From positions 1 through 29,349 of IMG/VR virus record IMGVR_UViG_3300017750_000066: a stretch of DNA of 29,349 nt; one strand, written 5' to 3'. This stretch comes from a virus. Below are positions 10,301-17,380 of the stretch, piece after piece; position 1 is the first letter of the stretch; the number at the start of each line of letters is the position of its first letter. The position numbers were made by a program, and so were the translations under genes. Under the pieces are notes generated by a model. It did not search any database, was not told where the DNA came from, and worked only from the letters and a program-made list of their open reading frames with translations.

Positions 10301-11361
10301 AACGCGCTGCTGCACTGGAAGCCGTAAACGAGACGGAGACAACGCTGGGAGCTACAGCATCTGCGGGGCGTCCTGTTATTGCACAAAGCGGCGTTGGTAA
10401 CGTGTTTATGTTGTTCAAGCGGTTTGCCATTAGTAAGTACGCTATGATGGCTGAGATGACTAACGACGCGTTCAAGGGGGCTACTACAGACGCAGAGAAA
10501 CAAGACCGCGCCATAGCCAGAGGGCAACTAGGCAGGTTTATGGTGTCCTCCGCTGGGTTCGCTGGTGTAGCGGGTATGCCTATGATGGGCGCGTTGGGTA
10601 TGCTGTACGATATATTCTCCGAAGACGATGACGATAATTTTGACGCTGTGCTAGACAAAACCTTTGGCGAGACATTGAGCCGTGGCTTATTGAACGCAGC
10701 GTTAGGGTCGGACATGGGCAGCAGAATTGAAATGAACAGCCTGTTGTATCGTCCTCCGATTATAGACAAAGATCAATCAATGTTGTGGACCCTCGCGGAG
10801 CAACTGGGTGGTCCTGTGGTGGGCATATCCTTGAGCATAGAGCGAGGTATAGGGTTGTATAACGAAGGGGAGTTTGTGCGCGGCACAGAAGCCGTACTGC
10901 CAGCCTCTATACGTAACGTAATAAAGAGTGGGCGGTACGCAACCGAAGGAGCGTTGACGCGTAGGGGTGATCCGATAAGCGAAGACATCGGGTTGTTCCA
11001 AACCATAATGCAAGCTGGGGGTGCGGCCCCTACAGCGATAACAGACCAGCACCGTAGAAATAAAAACAATCGGGGCAGGGACGATCATCTAAAAGAAGAA
11101 CGCACACGACTGTTACGCAAATTAAATTTTGCAGCCGCACAAAACGATGCAAGAGGGTATCTTGAAGCGTACAAAGAAATTTTGAAATACAACCGTAGTC
11201 TGCCTCTCGCTGCCCGAGAGCGCAAGGTCATACTCAAAGAGACTATTGACAGGTCGCGCAAAGCCTACGACGCCCGTACGTTACGTATGAAAGGCGGTAT
11301 TGAGTACTCACCGTTCATGCTTGCAAGTAACCGCGAGTATGATGACGGACTGTTTGATTAA
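4321..11361 (+). CDS. Giant internal virion (ejection-type) protein with metallopeptidase-like domain, 2346 aa
   Basis: This gene takes up 24 percent of the window. The N-terminus (MATYALDLSDGSQVSV) precedes a basic helical segment. Residues about 137-180 form an Ala/Gly-rich hydrophobic stretch that could insert in a membrane. Residues about 330-800 are low-complexity, charged and repeat-poor, with a basic Ser/Pro region near 725-790. HEMVH at residues 1223-1227, preceded by a hydrophobic strand and followed by LDEFVAEA (Glu1271), is a zincin-type HExxH plus downstream Glu pattern. PFAPLTRSGNYRL (about 1567-1579) matches the PLxRxGxY box of large polyvalent phage proteins. A second Gly/Ala/Met-rich hydrophobic stretch lies near 2070-2100, before a basic C-terminus. 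Length and order fit proteins packaged inside podovirus heads and ejected with DNA. The ribosome binding site (GCGAAAG) is weak. Peptidase activity is unproven. Confidence 0.8.
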   Translation: MATYALDLSDGSQVSVDAPIGATNAELLKLAKQQRREARKTAANERRDARADDLYGEMENIPRQAISQDDGLFTDLAKGFSEGFVGTGEMAALGAATLLDEETEVAARDKIQGIADAIKPSGGDTDDLSYKIGQTFGSIAGFAAPIAGVAAGIAALPVAAPAAAIATGAGALLGVGTAAGEASERARVAGATEEQRNRAIRQAAPFGLLEVAPLGRFMKSVDIPVINKLIDDLGPETVETIGQRIQNAAITGGAEGAQEATAEIVQNLAERGYNPERAILEGTGESAALGGGAGATIQFLVDAFTNSRKTGPATDAPTTEPVQLEMDLQGGSGAAPRPGLRTNFEGEQGELFGDEVDLGQAPQREGAASEPDPRQKEFDFGEDDQVDDEPDLVDRMQQKLLTGPDDLGLRNEAATGVPTTRDQRTARTSEGIASLTAANKKKIAVVEQAKAELQNDGMITPKTRKEIETNLTPKEAEDALKNTRYEPALGLTGVGARDNRAFGDVQRDLVPPKEIQDRQRFDEVVASQKRDSLSPDAERSGRTASIAVEEQAAQAKARERQGLAAAERGDVEAFEQPDLFAMEREQDERKYGKPTPQPEAVPEMLGPIDSGRAANPETDLVDRIAALEAQEASANVRKATRREQENQEAIDVDTELGLRDMQAKVTEPARRTADRERPEQLSFRGDLRQGVREPQLNPNVEPVDFASNLSELSNLGEGQQNADAQPTDAGASGVSDAGVRPKRKSRRGAKAPADTGRVKPPDSAGVGQASGRAGKPSRRARKSDDTLKTDAASKPTIKKVVPTFPEKTTLRKYRKDLGTTSRQGPKPITPSGPAGSSKVGVRKPKQKQTNTRKELLVRYDGTADKTANVVSDDVLTDNDDRVVLNLLEQGATTRDKLGTAAIRYLSKYPRPEEGLYTAIHDMAAQTPEFRQTKDMSAEQIELFKQTGMVPAARTVYWGMNNLSPKTQKWMEKTKAEIYAQLDAASGLNYTKPPTESKADVDRRAAKAAETVEAIRAETRKDNDLVKAFGKISIPPEVFKFLQGSTDTYKVKRIIGKTDFESYLASVKNTINPETNEVYTDKEWRSLTVFGKGGKSKKAKAAAAKADAWLLQQYADYEYLEKLRFALVADAVVNTGMPLHPVAVKAIQQGDLAGALNALGVSSANPLVQRLATKLGENIGATKLTTAANLKTPDGVPVAGYFDPKTNTITLDKTSGINAHTLLHEMVHAVTSATLANKSHPLTKQLTKIFEDSKELLAGEYGVTNLDEFVAEAMSNPDFQTQLKTSTINGRHPFYQMARSVANFIRTLIGRPTVPEQSTFDAVDTLVQSLISPTLEGRNASKMYMMSKTVAGAKTIINNLADKTIEADNKYIDATRDLIGDVPRNARKVFLKFMPVNVLGKLARSKIAEAPVLNNIVNSMSNALREANDKLRPLVEDIRELKKSKTPKDIQDYATLSYLIPNASFYRIDPREPNFKKAYSIKKDPKTRLDAVEAKKIHDELRKQFTSMSPKAQKLYRTITNMFESRLLDSQSAIDEAIAASIPDEEGRKSASKKLAELLEAERGQIRPFAPLTRSGNYRLEFMTIDPVSGKPEYYIEYFDGVTARERAKKNLAEYNAKVRAKLPNTPEGNAFREYINQPVIEGVRGANFNFNKAPNTSFVYALLQQLQAAGIKPETYDGVVELVLDSMPERSFMQSFRKRGDKRGFQGDTTPTGMAQTAFDLLDTVQTKGRDYNRQIIQMQYGSKIQKWKVGVNDKYKTEKLDETTADYKTTLIDIADFAQSPNVARWSQNLTSFGYAWTMGFNLSSAATAIFDVPMSGAPRLMGKYGDAKAIKALGSAAALLKNSPKEKLIDAYSDKVDADGKVILEKRKIKGGMAGFSIVNYDFDAIRNMSDAELKKEGMTKAQQKKLLDLEMLAEVGSENAQFSQSLNQEHMDVTRGKDRLEMLNAYTSFLFHHSERYSREVLMASTYELELDRLRNNPKPAERNMSDSEKQRAAALEAVNETETTLGATASAGRPVIAQSGVGNVFMLFKRFAISKYAMMAEMTNDAFKGATTDAEKQDRAIARGQLGRFMVSSAGFAGVAGMPMMGALGMLYDIFSEDDDDNFDAVLDKTFGETLSRGLLNAALGSDMGSRIEMNSLLYRPPIIDKDQSMLWTLAEQLGGPVVGISLSIERGIGLYNEGEFVRGTEAVLPASIRNVIKSGRYATEGALTRRGDPISEDIGLFQTIMQAGGAAPTAITDQHRRNKNNRGRDDHLKEERTRLLRKLNFAAAQNDARGYLEAYKEILKYNRSLPLAARERKVILKETIDRSRKAYDARTLRMKGGIEYSPFMLASNREYDDGLFD

Positions 11362-11363
11362 CG

Positions 11364-11389
11364 AAAAAACCCCCGCTGTGAAGCGGGGG
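11364..11389 (-). terminator. Intrinsic terminator of the - strand gene cluster
   Basis: A perfect 7-bp GC stem (CCCCCGC at 11370-11376 with GCGGGGG at 11383-11389) encloses a 6-nt loop. On the - strand the hairpin is followed directly by six T residues (11369-11364), the classic rho-independent layout. On the + strand there is no T tract after the hairpin, so it mainly stops leftward transcription, just before it would run into the oppositely oriented giant gene, whose stop codon lies only two bases away. Confidence 0.9.
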
Positions 11390-11442
11390 AGTATACATCG
11401 AGGAGAACGGCAAACAGATCAGACGTTGCCACGATCACAATA

Positions 11443-11670
11443 TCACATCTTTCTCCATATGCGAACCCCAAACATTTTATTTTCTACACGCGCACGTATA
11501 GTCATACGCCACGACTTTAACTGAGCCACTTTCCGAGCCTGTTCCGCTGCTCGTACTGTGTTAACACATGGCACAAACACAGAGGCACCTACGCACATCT
11601 TATCCCAATCAACGATGACTTTTACCCCATCAGGATTTAAATCATATATCGTCTGTGTCTTCTGGTACAC
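11443..11670 (-). CDS. Conserved hypothetical protein, 75 aa
   Basis: This is the last gene of the leftward cluster. It starts with GTG inside the 3' end of the primase-helicase gene (29-nt overlap) and ends about 55 nt before the terminator hairpin. The product has YDLNPDGVKVIVDWDKM, VGASVFVPCVNT and a basic C-terminus with RARVENKMFGVRIWRKM. I recall similar short proteins in marine phages with a strongly conserved FVPC-N segment; their function is unknown. The pattern of short beta-like strands flanking a helical basic stretch would fit a small nucleic-acid-binding protein, but this is only a guess. No alternative ATG start lies upstream of the conserved part. Confidence 0.7.
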   Translation of the reverse strand: MYQKTQTIYDLNPDGVKVIVDWDKMCVGASVFVPCVNTVRAAEQARKVAQLKSWRMTIRARVENKMFGVRIWRKM

Positions 11671-14317
11671 TGCTCAGTCCGTCTAGTTTCACAGCAATCA
11701 CCCGTATTGGTGGCAGATTAAAGTTAGTGCCTTTAGTCAACCGCACCTGTAACTTTTTAGCCCCCATCTGTTTTACCATTTCCTCAACTGTAGAGTTGTA
11801 GTTTATGTGCCTGTCGTTCAGATGTTTCTTAAACGCCTTGGGCACCATGTAAAACATATCGGTGTCTGTCTCCAGCCTAGCAACAAACATATTACGTGGG
11901 TTTTGTTCGGGTATAATTATAGGTACAGCCCCATCCACAGCCGTGCCACGTTGGTCTTTCGTGCTCTTTATCTTGAGTATGTTTGTCCAATTTTCTGTAG
12001 CAAACTCTGTGACTAGCTGTTGTACGGACGCCCCGCTGTCATCAACATAGGCTTTGACTTTCTGCAGTTCCCGTACGACCCAATCAAACAACGCATTTGT
12101 GTCGTAATGTATCAGACCCATTTGTTTTGCTGCTAACGCCCCTAATATTGTAGCCGAACACCCCGCAGACCAAAATCTGTTCTCTGCCTGTAACCCCGCC
12201 TTACGATCTAGTTTTGCCTTGATCTTGCGGTACAAACGCTCAAGCGCATCTTTGTTATTTATGACGTATTGCACAAACTCTATTGAGAAATGCCCATAGT
12301 TTTGTTTGGTATCTTGAAACAACTGGTCTGTCTTACTCTTGTCTAAGACTGCCTTTATGTTTTTATCGACCCGTATTTCTAACACACGCTGCATCTCGGC
12401 TTTGGGGTCATCTTTTACACGCTGCATTTCTTCGTAGAAACTCATGTTACCTGTAGACAACGCCATAAGCTGCCACGGCTTACCCCTAACGCGCTCCATG
12501 TTACCACCACCTGCCATGCGGTTCTTTTGCTTTCCTTCGGACAACTGATAAGAATACTTTGATACATCGCCCCCTTTCATGTTCGTCATCTCGTCAGAGT
12601 TTAACGGTACGTTGCACATAACCTCTCCACGGTTCATGCGCGAGTTAGGGGTGTCATCTTGCCCCAACGTGAGCGCGTGAGGGTCGCCCCACACACCTGT
12701 ATTTGCGTATATCGCAGTGGTCTTACCTACGCCTGTGCCGCCGTACAAATGTACCCCAAAGCTGTTCAACCCTGTCAACGGCATCAGAATAGAACCAAAA
12801 CCCATACACACGGCGAATTGTTGTAACTCTAACCCCGTGCAGTTAAAAAACTCTAGTATCTCAAGTTGTCGGGCACGGGTGCCTTCGGGTTTAAAGAAAT
12901 CAATCAACCCCGCTGTCTTGCCTGATGGTGGATTGTATTCAACATCCGTTGCAGTGACTAACTGATCGCCCAACACAAAAGACTTCATGTCCTTGTCAGC
13001 CCACCCGAATTGCTGGTGCGCCTCACTTGCTGTAGTCGTACGTTGTAACTCGTTTATCCATGCTGCTGTGTATGCCATAAGTTTATCTACGTCCTTCCCA
13101 AATGAGGTTATGCCTTGCATAGCCATGTTCTTACGAAAGTCTTCCCTAGAAGTAACCGCTGTTAACGGTATTACAAATTCCCGCACCCCGTCACGCGGTA
13201 AGTGTAGAGCAAACGCTACTACCTCTCCAAGCAACACGTCATGTAAGCGTCTCGTCACGTAGAAGTCGTAATGATATATGCACTCCTCGTCAGGATCACC
13301 ATCAGCGTTCTTTGTTCGTATAAACACGCCGCCGTTATGCCCACGAAAATAAGGCTTGGGGAACGTAGGTATAACGTGTTTCCCCGTAGACGTTTCCTCA
13401 GAAGCATCCTCATCTTCGTAAAAGTCTACTTCCTCATGCGCTGCGTAGCGCGACACCAAACCGTCTACCTCGTCCCGATCCAACGGTGGGTCAAACGTAG
13501 TGGCGTTAAAGCCATGCGCCATAGACCGTATGTCTTCCTCGGATAAGTGCCCCTTAGCGCGGAGATGGCCTATATACGAAAGCATGGCAGGGTTTCGGCC
13601 CCCCTCGCCTACTTCGGTAGGTTTCTCATACCCGTCACGTTCAAGTAAGTCGCGCAGAGCCGCCGCCCCTTGCCCTGCCTTTGTAGGAACTGGTATCGAA
13701 TCACCGCCGACTATCTCTGAAAAAGTGTCGTAGTCTACGGTGCGGGGTTCTTCTAAGCCAAAAAATGTCACCCGCTCGGGGGGAACGCTCTTGTAGTTGT
13801 GTGTGTCTGGAACACGTAAAACCCTAGATATATCGGCAGTAACCGCAGGATCAGCGGGAAACTCACTGGCTGCACATAACCTTTTAAGACGCGAGGCAGT
13901 CGTAAGCCAATCGTCTTTGTGTACGGGCGTGTCCAGTATCCAGTATACGTGTACCCCGCTCCCTGAGTTTATTAGTGTAGGGCGCGGCAGTCCATGCTCC
14001 CCACAAAAATCCTTGAGTTGTTTGATGGCTGCAGCCTGTGTAGGAAACTTGTTGTCCCCTTCCCCACAGTCCAAATCCAAGAAAAAAGATTTAAGTGTGT
14101 GTACGTTGTCTGCCTTGCGCGAACCTGCTTCCGTTAAACATGCTAGACTAAAGTAAGCGTCGTAACCGTTTTGGTCAAACTCTCTCGCTGCGTCTAATAC
14201 GTGTTCAGTGGATGTGTAGAATTTTTGTTTGCGACGGTTTGCGGCTGCGTTAGCGGCAAAGACGCAATAGTTCCCCTGTTGACCTAGTACTAGGTCCAAG
14301 AATTGCTTCGTTTTCAT
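11642..14317 (-). CDS. PrimPol-DUF927 DNA primase-helicase, 891 aa
   Basis: Primes and unwinds DNA at the phage replication fork. The N-terminal domain has the three archaeo-eukaryotic primase motifs: FFLDLDCG (metal ligands Asp81, Asp83), SGSGVHVYW (His123), and ISRVLRVPDTHNYK (about 163-176). A linker (about 210-310) leads to a DUF927-like helicase domain with Walker A GGTGVGKTT at 526-534 (Lys532), followed by GVWGDP, and a Walker B-like LNSDEM (Asp575/Glu576). A long helical C-terminus follows. I chose ATG at 14317 because GTGGTGA stands just upstream; a GTG at 14326 in the same frame would add three residues but lacks such a site. The gene begins 14 nt after the terminator of the SSB cassette, so it is expressed by read-through or from an unseen promoter. 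Confidence 0.9.
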   Translation of the reverse strand: MKTKQFLDLVLGQQGNYCVFAANAAANRRKQKFYTSTEHVLDAAREFDQNGYDAYFSLACLTEAGSRKADNVHTLKSFFLDLDCGEGDNKFPTQAAAIKQLKDFCGEHGLPRPTLINSGSGVHVYWILDTPVHKDDWLTTASRLKRLCAASEFPADPAVTADISRVLRVPDTHNYKSVPPERVTFFGLEEPRTVDYDTFSEIVGGDSIPVPTKAGQGAAALRDLLERDGYEKPTEVGEGGRNPAMLSYIGHLRAKGHLSEEDIRSMAHGFNATTFDPPLDRDEVDGLVSRYAAHEEVDFYEDEDASEETSTGKHVIPTFPKPYFRGHNGGVFIRTKNADGDPDEECIYHYDFYVTRRLHDVLLGEVVAFALHLPRDGVREFVIPLTAVTSREDFRKNMAMQGITSFGKDVDKLMAYTAAWINELQRTTTASEAHQQFGWADKDMKSFVLGDQLVTATDVEYNPPSGKTAGLIDFFKPEGTRARQLEILEFFNCTGLELQQFAVCMGFGSILMPLTGLNSFGVHLYGGTGVGKTTAIYANTGVWGDPHALTLGQDDTPNSRMNRGEVMCNVPLNSDEMTNMKGGDVSKYSYQLSEGKQKNRMAGGGNMERVRGKPWQLMALSTGNMSFYEEMQRVKDDPKAEMQRVLEIRVDKNIKAVLDKSKTDQLFQDTKQNYGHFSIEFVQYVINNKDALERLYRKIKAKLDRKAGLQAENRFWSAGCSATILGALAAKQMGLIHYDTNALFDWVVRELQKVKAYVDDSGASVQQLVTEFATENWTNILKIKSTKDQRGTAVDGAVPIIIPEQNPRNMFVARLETDTDMFYMVPKAFKKHLNDRHINYNSTVEEMVKQMGAKKLQVRLTKGTNFNLPPIRVIAVKLDGLSSVPEDTDDI

Positions 14318-14330
14318 TGTCACCACTCAA

Positions 14331-14363
14331 TAAAAAAGCCACGGCTAACTTAATAACCGTGGC
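14331..14363 (-). terminator. Intrinsic terminator after the SSB gene
   Basis: Arms GCCACGG (14338-14344) and CCGTGGC (14357-14363) form a perfect 7-bp stem with a 12-nt loop. Reading the - strand, the stem is followed by six T residues (14337-14332). It lies 7 nt after the SSB stop codon and before the primase start, so it would let SSB be made in excess over the primase. Confidence 0.88.
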
Positions 14364-14370
14364 GCGAGAC

Positions 14371-15093
14371 TTAATCGTCCCAGTTATCTACTATTGTGTC
14401 TAAATCATCTCCACCTGACTTACCCATAGACGCTGCCTTTTTGGCAATCTTCTTTGGGGGTTCGTCTTCTTCATCATCGTCAGGCACACCTGCTAACACG
14501 TTATTGCTTTTAGGAGACGCTGCTGTTTTGGCAAACGGGTTTTCTTCCGCACCCCTAAACACAAACCCACCATCCACAGCCCCAAACGGATTACGTACTT
14601 CTTGCGGTATGTACTTGATAACCTGCACAGCTTTGAGCCGTAGTGACACGCCGCTTTCCCATTCCTTACCCAGTTTCATACGGTAAGGGATAAGGTGTAC
14701 TGCTACATTTACCGTACTACCTGTAGTTAACTGAAAACCCTTTGGGAGCGGTGTACCCTGACTGTCTACCTCTAATGGTTTGGTAGTAGTCTCCCCGTTA
14801 TACGCACCCTTGAGGTTGGCTTTGTGAGTGTACGTACCGTTATCATCTTTGACGAACGGGTTAGTTAGTTTCTCGTCCCAATCGTCATCACGATTGTCTG
14901 AGTAGGCTTTCTTCATAGCCGTAAACAAAGCTTTAGCTGTGGCGCTGTCCATGCGAAACGCAACGGAATAAGAGGCATTTTGATCCCGTGGATCACAAGG
15001 TTCGCTACGTCTAATTTTAGAATTAAACGCATAGGTGCGGTCCACTTTAGGCCACAGGGCTTCAACGTCTTCAATAATATAGGCTTCTGCCAT
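14371..15093 (-). CDS. Single-stranded DNA-binding protein, T7 gp2.5-like, 240 aa
   Basis: Coats single-stranded DNA during phage replication and recruits replication partners through its acidic tail. The length is close to T7 gp2.5 (232 aa). Residues about 1-175 look like a compact beta-rich domain with AYSVAF-type strands and VNVAVHLIPYRM and VSLRLKAVQVIKYIP. A flexible Pro/Lys region follows, containing the acidic run DDDEEDEPP, and the protein ends in DDLDTIVDNWDD, the acidic, aromatic-containing tail typical of phage SSBs. The start ATG is preceded by AAGGAGAACGAC, a strong ribosome binding site. It is the last gene of a three-gene cassette closed by an intrinsic terminator. The assignment rests on length, tail and replication context. 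Confidence 0.85.
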   Translation of the reverse strand: MAEAYIIEDVEALWPKVDRTYAFNSKIRRSEPCDPRDQNASYSVAFRMDSATAKALFTAMKKAYSDNRDDDWDEKLTNPFVKDDNGTYTHKANLKGAYNGETTTKPLEVDSQGTPLPKGFQLTTGSTVNVAVHLIPYRMKLGKEWESGVSLRLKAVQVIKYIPQEVRNPFGAVDGGFVFRGAEENPFAKTAASPKSNNVLAGVPDDDEEDEPPKKIAKKAASMGKSGGDDLDTIVDNWDD

Positions 15094-15111
15094 TGTCGTT
15101 CTCCTTATATG

Positions 15112-15360
15112 TTACACATCTTCATCAGCGTCGAGATCAAACTCTAACTGTTTTTCTTTCGGTTTATCGACCGACTTAGGTTCTACAGCGGCGGTTGTTA
15201 ACGCCTCGGTCACTGCGGATTGTTTGAAACGGTAAGTGTTCCCAATCTTTACATACGTGTGCTTGGGTATGTGCCCCTGCCGTAACCACGCACGGATAGT
15301 AGATATGGACACCGCAAAATGCTTTGCCAAATCTTCTATAGGTACAAACGGTTCTGCCAT
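15112..15360 (-). CDS. Excisionase/MerR-type helix-turn-helix DNA-binding protein, 82 aa
   Basis: The protein has a single small winged-helix domain at residues about 7-50: VPIEDLAKHFAVSISTIRAW, then LRQGHIPKHTYVKIGNTYRF with the aromatic GxxYRF strand usual for excisionase-like (HTH_17) folds. The rest is an acidic tail ending in LEFDLDADEDV. Such proteins bind DNA as small regulators or architectural factors. There is no integrase in the window, so a role in excision is not supported; transcriptional control or replication-associated DNA binding is more likely. The start overlaps the upstream TAA (TAATG), so it is translationally coupled to the 133-aa gene. Confidence 0.85.
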   Translation of the reverse strand: MAEPFVPIEDLAKHFAVSISTIRAWLRQGHIPKHTYVKIGNTYRFKQSAVTEALTTAAVEPKSVDKPKEKQLEFDLDADEDV

Positions 15361-15761
15361 TATTTTTTCCTAACTGAGATTACGTATTCGTTATCGACGT
15401 TCAGCCCCTTGGGTAGTACGTCTGGGTTTTCTTCCAAAAACTGCTTTAGGTTTGTCTGGTTCAAACGTTTGTCCAACAATTCGGGTACGTCATGCTCAAG
15501 TATAAACTCGTACATACGTTCCCAATCGCTCGTCCAGTATTTTGTTTTAGACGTTCTAAAAAACAGTCCTTCAGAAGTCCGTACACTTTCGACTTTGTGT
15601 GTCTCACAATAATCTAACAGTGCGTTCTTCAAGATAGTTTGTTGGCGAACCAACGCCCCATCTCGTTCCTTAAATTCTGCTGACAATGCTGCCCGTTCTG
15701 CACGTATTTTTATATACGCTTTGGTTAGTTTGTCGGCAGGTATTTCGTCTTTGTCTGACAT
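15360..15761 (-). CDS. Conserved phage hypothetical protein, 133 aa
   Basis: The first gene of the SSB cassette. Residues about 10-60 form a charged amphipathic helix pair (AYIKIRAERAALSAEFKERD), then FFRTSKTKYWTSDWERMYEF, and a helical C-terminal part with LDKRLNQTNLKQFLEENPD and LPKGLNVDNEYVISVRKK. I recall this family from many podo- and siphophages, usually next to an SSB or a small HTH gene, without known biochemistry. The arrangement (coiled coil plus a compact helical domain) suggests an oligomeric accessory replication or anti-host protein, but the sequence does not decide this. ATG is preceded by GAGGGGGG, a strong purine-rich ribosome binding site. Confidence 0.82.
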   Translation of the reverse strand: MSDKDEIPADKLTKAYIKIRAERAALSAEFKERDGALVRQQTILKNALLDYCETHKVESVRTSEGLFFRTSKTKYWTSDWERMYEFILEHDVPELLDKRLNQTNLKQFLEENPDVLPKGLNVDNEYVISVRKK

Positions 15762-15790
15762 TTACCCCCCTCTTCAGTAGTGAGAATTAT

Positions 15791-15819
15791 TAAATACTTA
15801 CTTATGGTAGGCTAGTCAA
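15791..15819 (-). promoter_or_regulatory. Candidate promoter of the SSB cassette
   Basis: On the - strand TTGACT (15819-15814) is followed after 17 bp by TATTTA (15796-15791), within an AT-rich run containing TTTAAT. The -35 box overlaps the stop codon of the SNF2 gene and the promoter lies about 30 bp before the start of the 133-aa gene. The -35 matches the sigma70 consensus at five of six positions, while the -10 is poor, so this is a moderate candidate. Confidence 0.4.
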
Positions 15820-17347
15820 GTAGTTCTTTGTATAAATCAATCATTTTTGTGTGTACGTCTATTCTATTATCTAATAATGAGTATATACGTCGTTCCACGG
15901 GGGAGCCTTGTAGTTGTACTACAGTACACTTATGCTTCTGCCCCGACCTGTGAACCCGAGCGTTTGCTTGAGCGTATGTTTCTAATGACGAGGTTGGACC
16001 CCACCATACAACAGTGTTTGCCGCTGTTAACGTGACACCATGTGCTGCCGACTGTGGTTGAATAATTAGTACACGTGGGTCTGGCTGTTCTTGAAATCGT
16101 TTAAAGATGTCTGTTCGTTTGGCTACGGGTACACCCCCTCTTATAACTTCCGTAGCGATCCCGTCATTACGCAGCTTATCTGTCAGTATGTCAATGACAT
16201 GTTTAAAAGGTACGAATACTAAAACCTTTTGACTGCTCTCGTCTATTACTTCGCGTAAGACCTTATACCTATGGGATATGTCAAACTCTAAGGCATCACC
16301 TTCGTCGGTATACACAGCCCCACATGATATTTGTAACAACTTATTCATAAGCACAGCAGCGTTTATGCCCGTAACTTCGTCCTTACCAATCGTCACAGTC
16401 ATACGTTTTTTAAGTAACTGGTAATACTTTAGCTGTTGCCGCGTAAGTTCGACCTTTCGCTTGACGTAAACCATGTCGGGTAAGTCAAGACATTCTTCTT
16501 TAGTAAACCGTATTGCAGGTTGTAGTATTGCATGCACCAGATCACTCGCTGTGTCTTTGACGATCCACCTAAACTGCGTGATGTTAACCATAACCATGTC
16601 ACGGAATGACCCAAAAAACCGTGGCACAGTATTAGGATTGACCAACTTAGCCAATCCGTACGCATCTAACGGAGACTGTGCGGCGGGGGTGCCTGTCATG
16701 AGCCACAGCCATGTCTTGTCATGTATTAATTTGTTAAGAGTTTTCCAGCGTTTAGACTGCGCGTTTTTGTAGTGCGTTGCTTCATCTACGATAATTAAAT
16801 CAAAGTTACCGGCTGCAATACTATCAGCCACAATTTTAACACCGTCATAATTTATTATTACAAAGTCTGCACCTTGCTCTACAATCGCCTTGCGTTTGGT
16901 AGGGGTGCCGTGCGCTATGTCTACTGAGCGGTGCGGGGCAAACGCATCTAAATCACTACGCCATGCGCTGTCCATAATAGATAGAGGACAGATAACTAAC
17001 ACTCGCCGCACTTTATTTTGCTTCATCAAAAAGTCAGCGGCCCATATTGCGCTTGCTGTCTTACCTGTACCCTGCTCGTTAAAACAAAACGCCTTACGGT
17101 TCATTGTCAAAAACGCAGCGGTAGTTTTTTGGTGTGCAAACGGCTTGTGTTTGCCCGACCACTGGTATCGGGTTTCTATGGGCGACGGGGATTTTATCCC
17201 CAAGTCTTTAAGTGTATGAGCCTCGTCAATGCCAAGGTTAACTTTTACCTCATGTTTGTTAACCTGTACGCTGTTAGGTATTGTTTTAGTGACACGACTT
17301 GGGTTGCGTAGCCGTAACAGCAACGCTTTGCCATCTATCAACTGCAT
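15812..17347 (-). CDS. SNF2-like superfamily 2 DNA helicase/ATPase, 511 aa
   Basis: ATP-driven DNA translocase or remodeller, probably acting in phage replication or recombination. Motifs appear in order: KPFAHQKT (motif Q-like, about 68-75), Walker A NEQGTGKT (90-97), LVICPLS (motif Ia, about 117-123), IIVDEATHYKN (DEAx box, Asp188/Glu189), MTGTP (motif III, 217-221), and in the second RecA lobe LVFVPFKH, IRGG, LIIQPQSAAHGVTL (motif V) and YAQANARVHRSGQ (motif VI with arginine finger). The length is short for SNF2 enzymes, with no accessory domain. ATG at 17347 follows CAGGAGAACGAAC. One copy of the 18-bp palindrome stands between it and the preceding gene. Confidence 0.93.
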   Translation of the reverse strand: MQLIDGKALLLRLRNPSRVTKTIPNSVQVNKHEVKVNLGIDEAHTLKDLGIKSPSPIETRYQWSGKHKPFAHQKTTAAFLTMNRKAFCFNEQGTGKTASAIWAADFLMKQNKVRRVLVICPLSIMDSAWRSDLDAFAPHRSVDIAHGTPTKRKAIVEQGADFVIINYDGVKIVADSIAAGNFDLIIVDEATHYKNAQSKRWKTLNKLIHDKTWLWLMTGTPAAQSPLDAYGLAKLVNPNTVPRFFGSFRDMVMVNITQFRWIVKDTASDLVHAILQPAIRFTKEECLDLPDMVYVKRKVELTRQQLKYYQLLKKRMTVTIGKDEVTGINAAVLMNKLLQISCGAVYTDEGDALEFDISHRYKVLREVIDESSQKVLVFVPFKHVIDILTDKLRNDGIATEVIRGGVPVAKRTDIFKRFQEQPDPRVLIIQPQSAAHGVTLTAANTVVWWGPTSSLETYAQANARVHRSGQKHKCTVVQLQGSPVERRIYSLLDNRIDVHTKMIDLYKELLD

Positions 17348-17362
17348 GTTCGTTCTCCTGAT

Positions 17363-17380
17363 TTCGGGCAGCTGCCCGAA
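17363..17380. repeat. Start-associated palindrome, copy 1 (before SNF2 gene)
   Basis: Perfect 18-bp palindrome TTCGGGCAGCTGCCCGAA. On the - strand it begins immediately after the TAA stop of the basic protein gene and ends 15 nt before the SNF2 start codon, just upstream of the AGGAGA ribosome binding site. As RNA it could form a 7-bp stem with an AGCU loop. It has no U tract, so it is not a normal terminator. Confidence 0.95.

Noticed and set aside
17363-17380. Palindromes as intrinsic terminators
   Set aside because: The stems are adequate but no copy has a downstream T tract on the - strand, and the genes behind them have no visible promoters of their own except the 298-aa gene.
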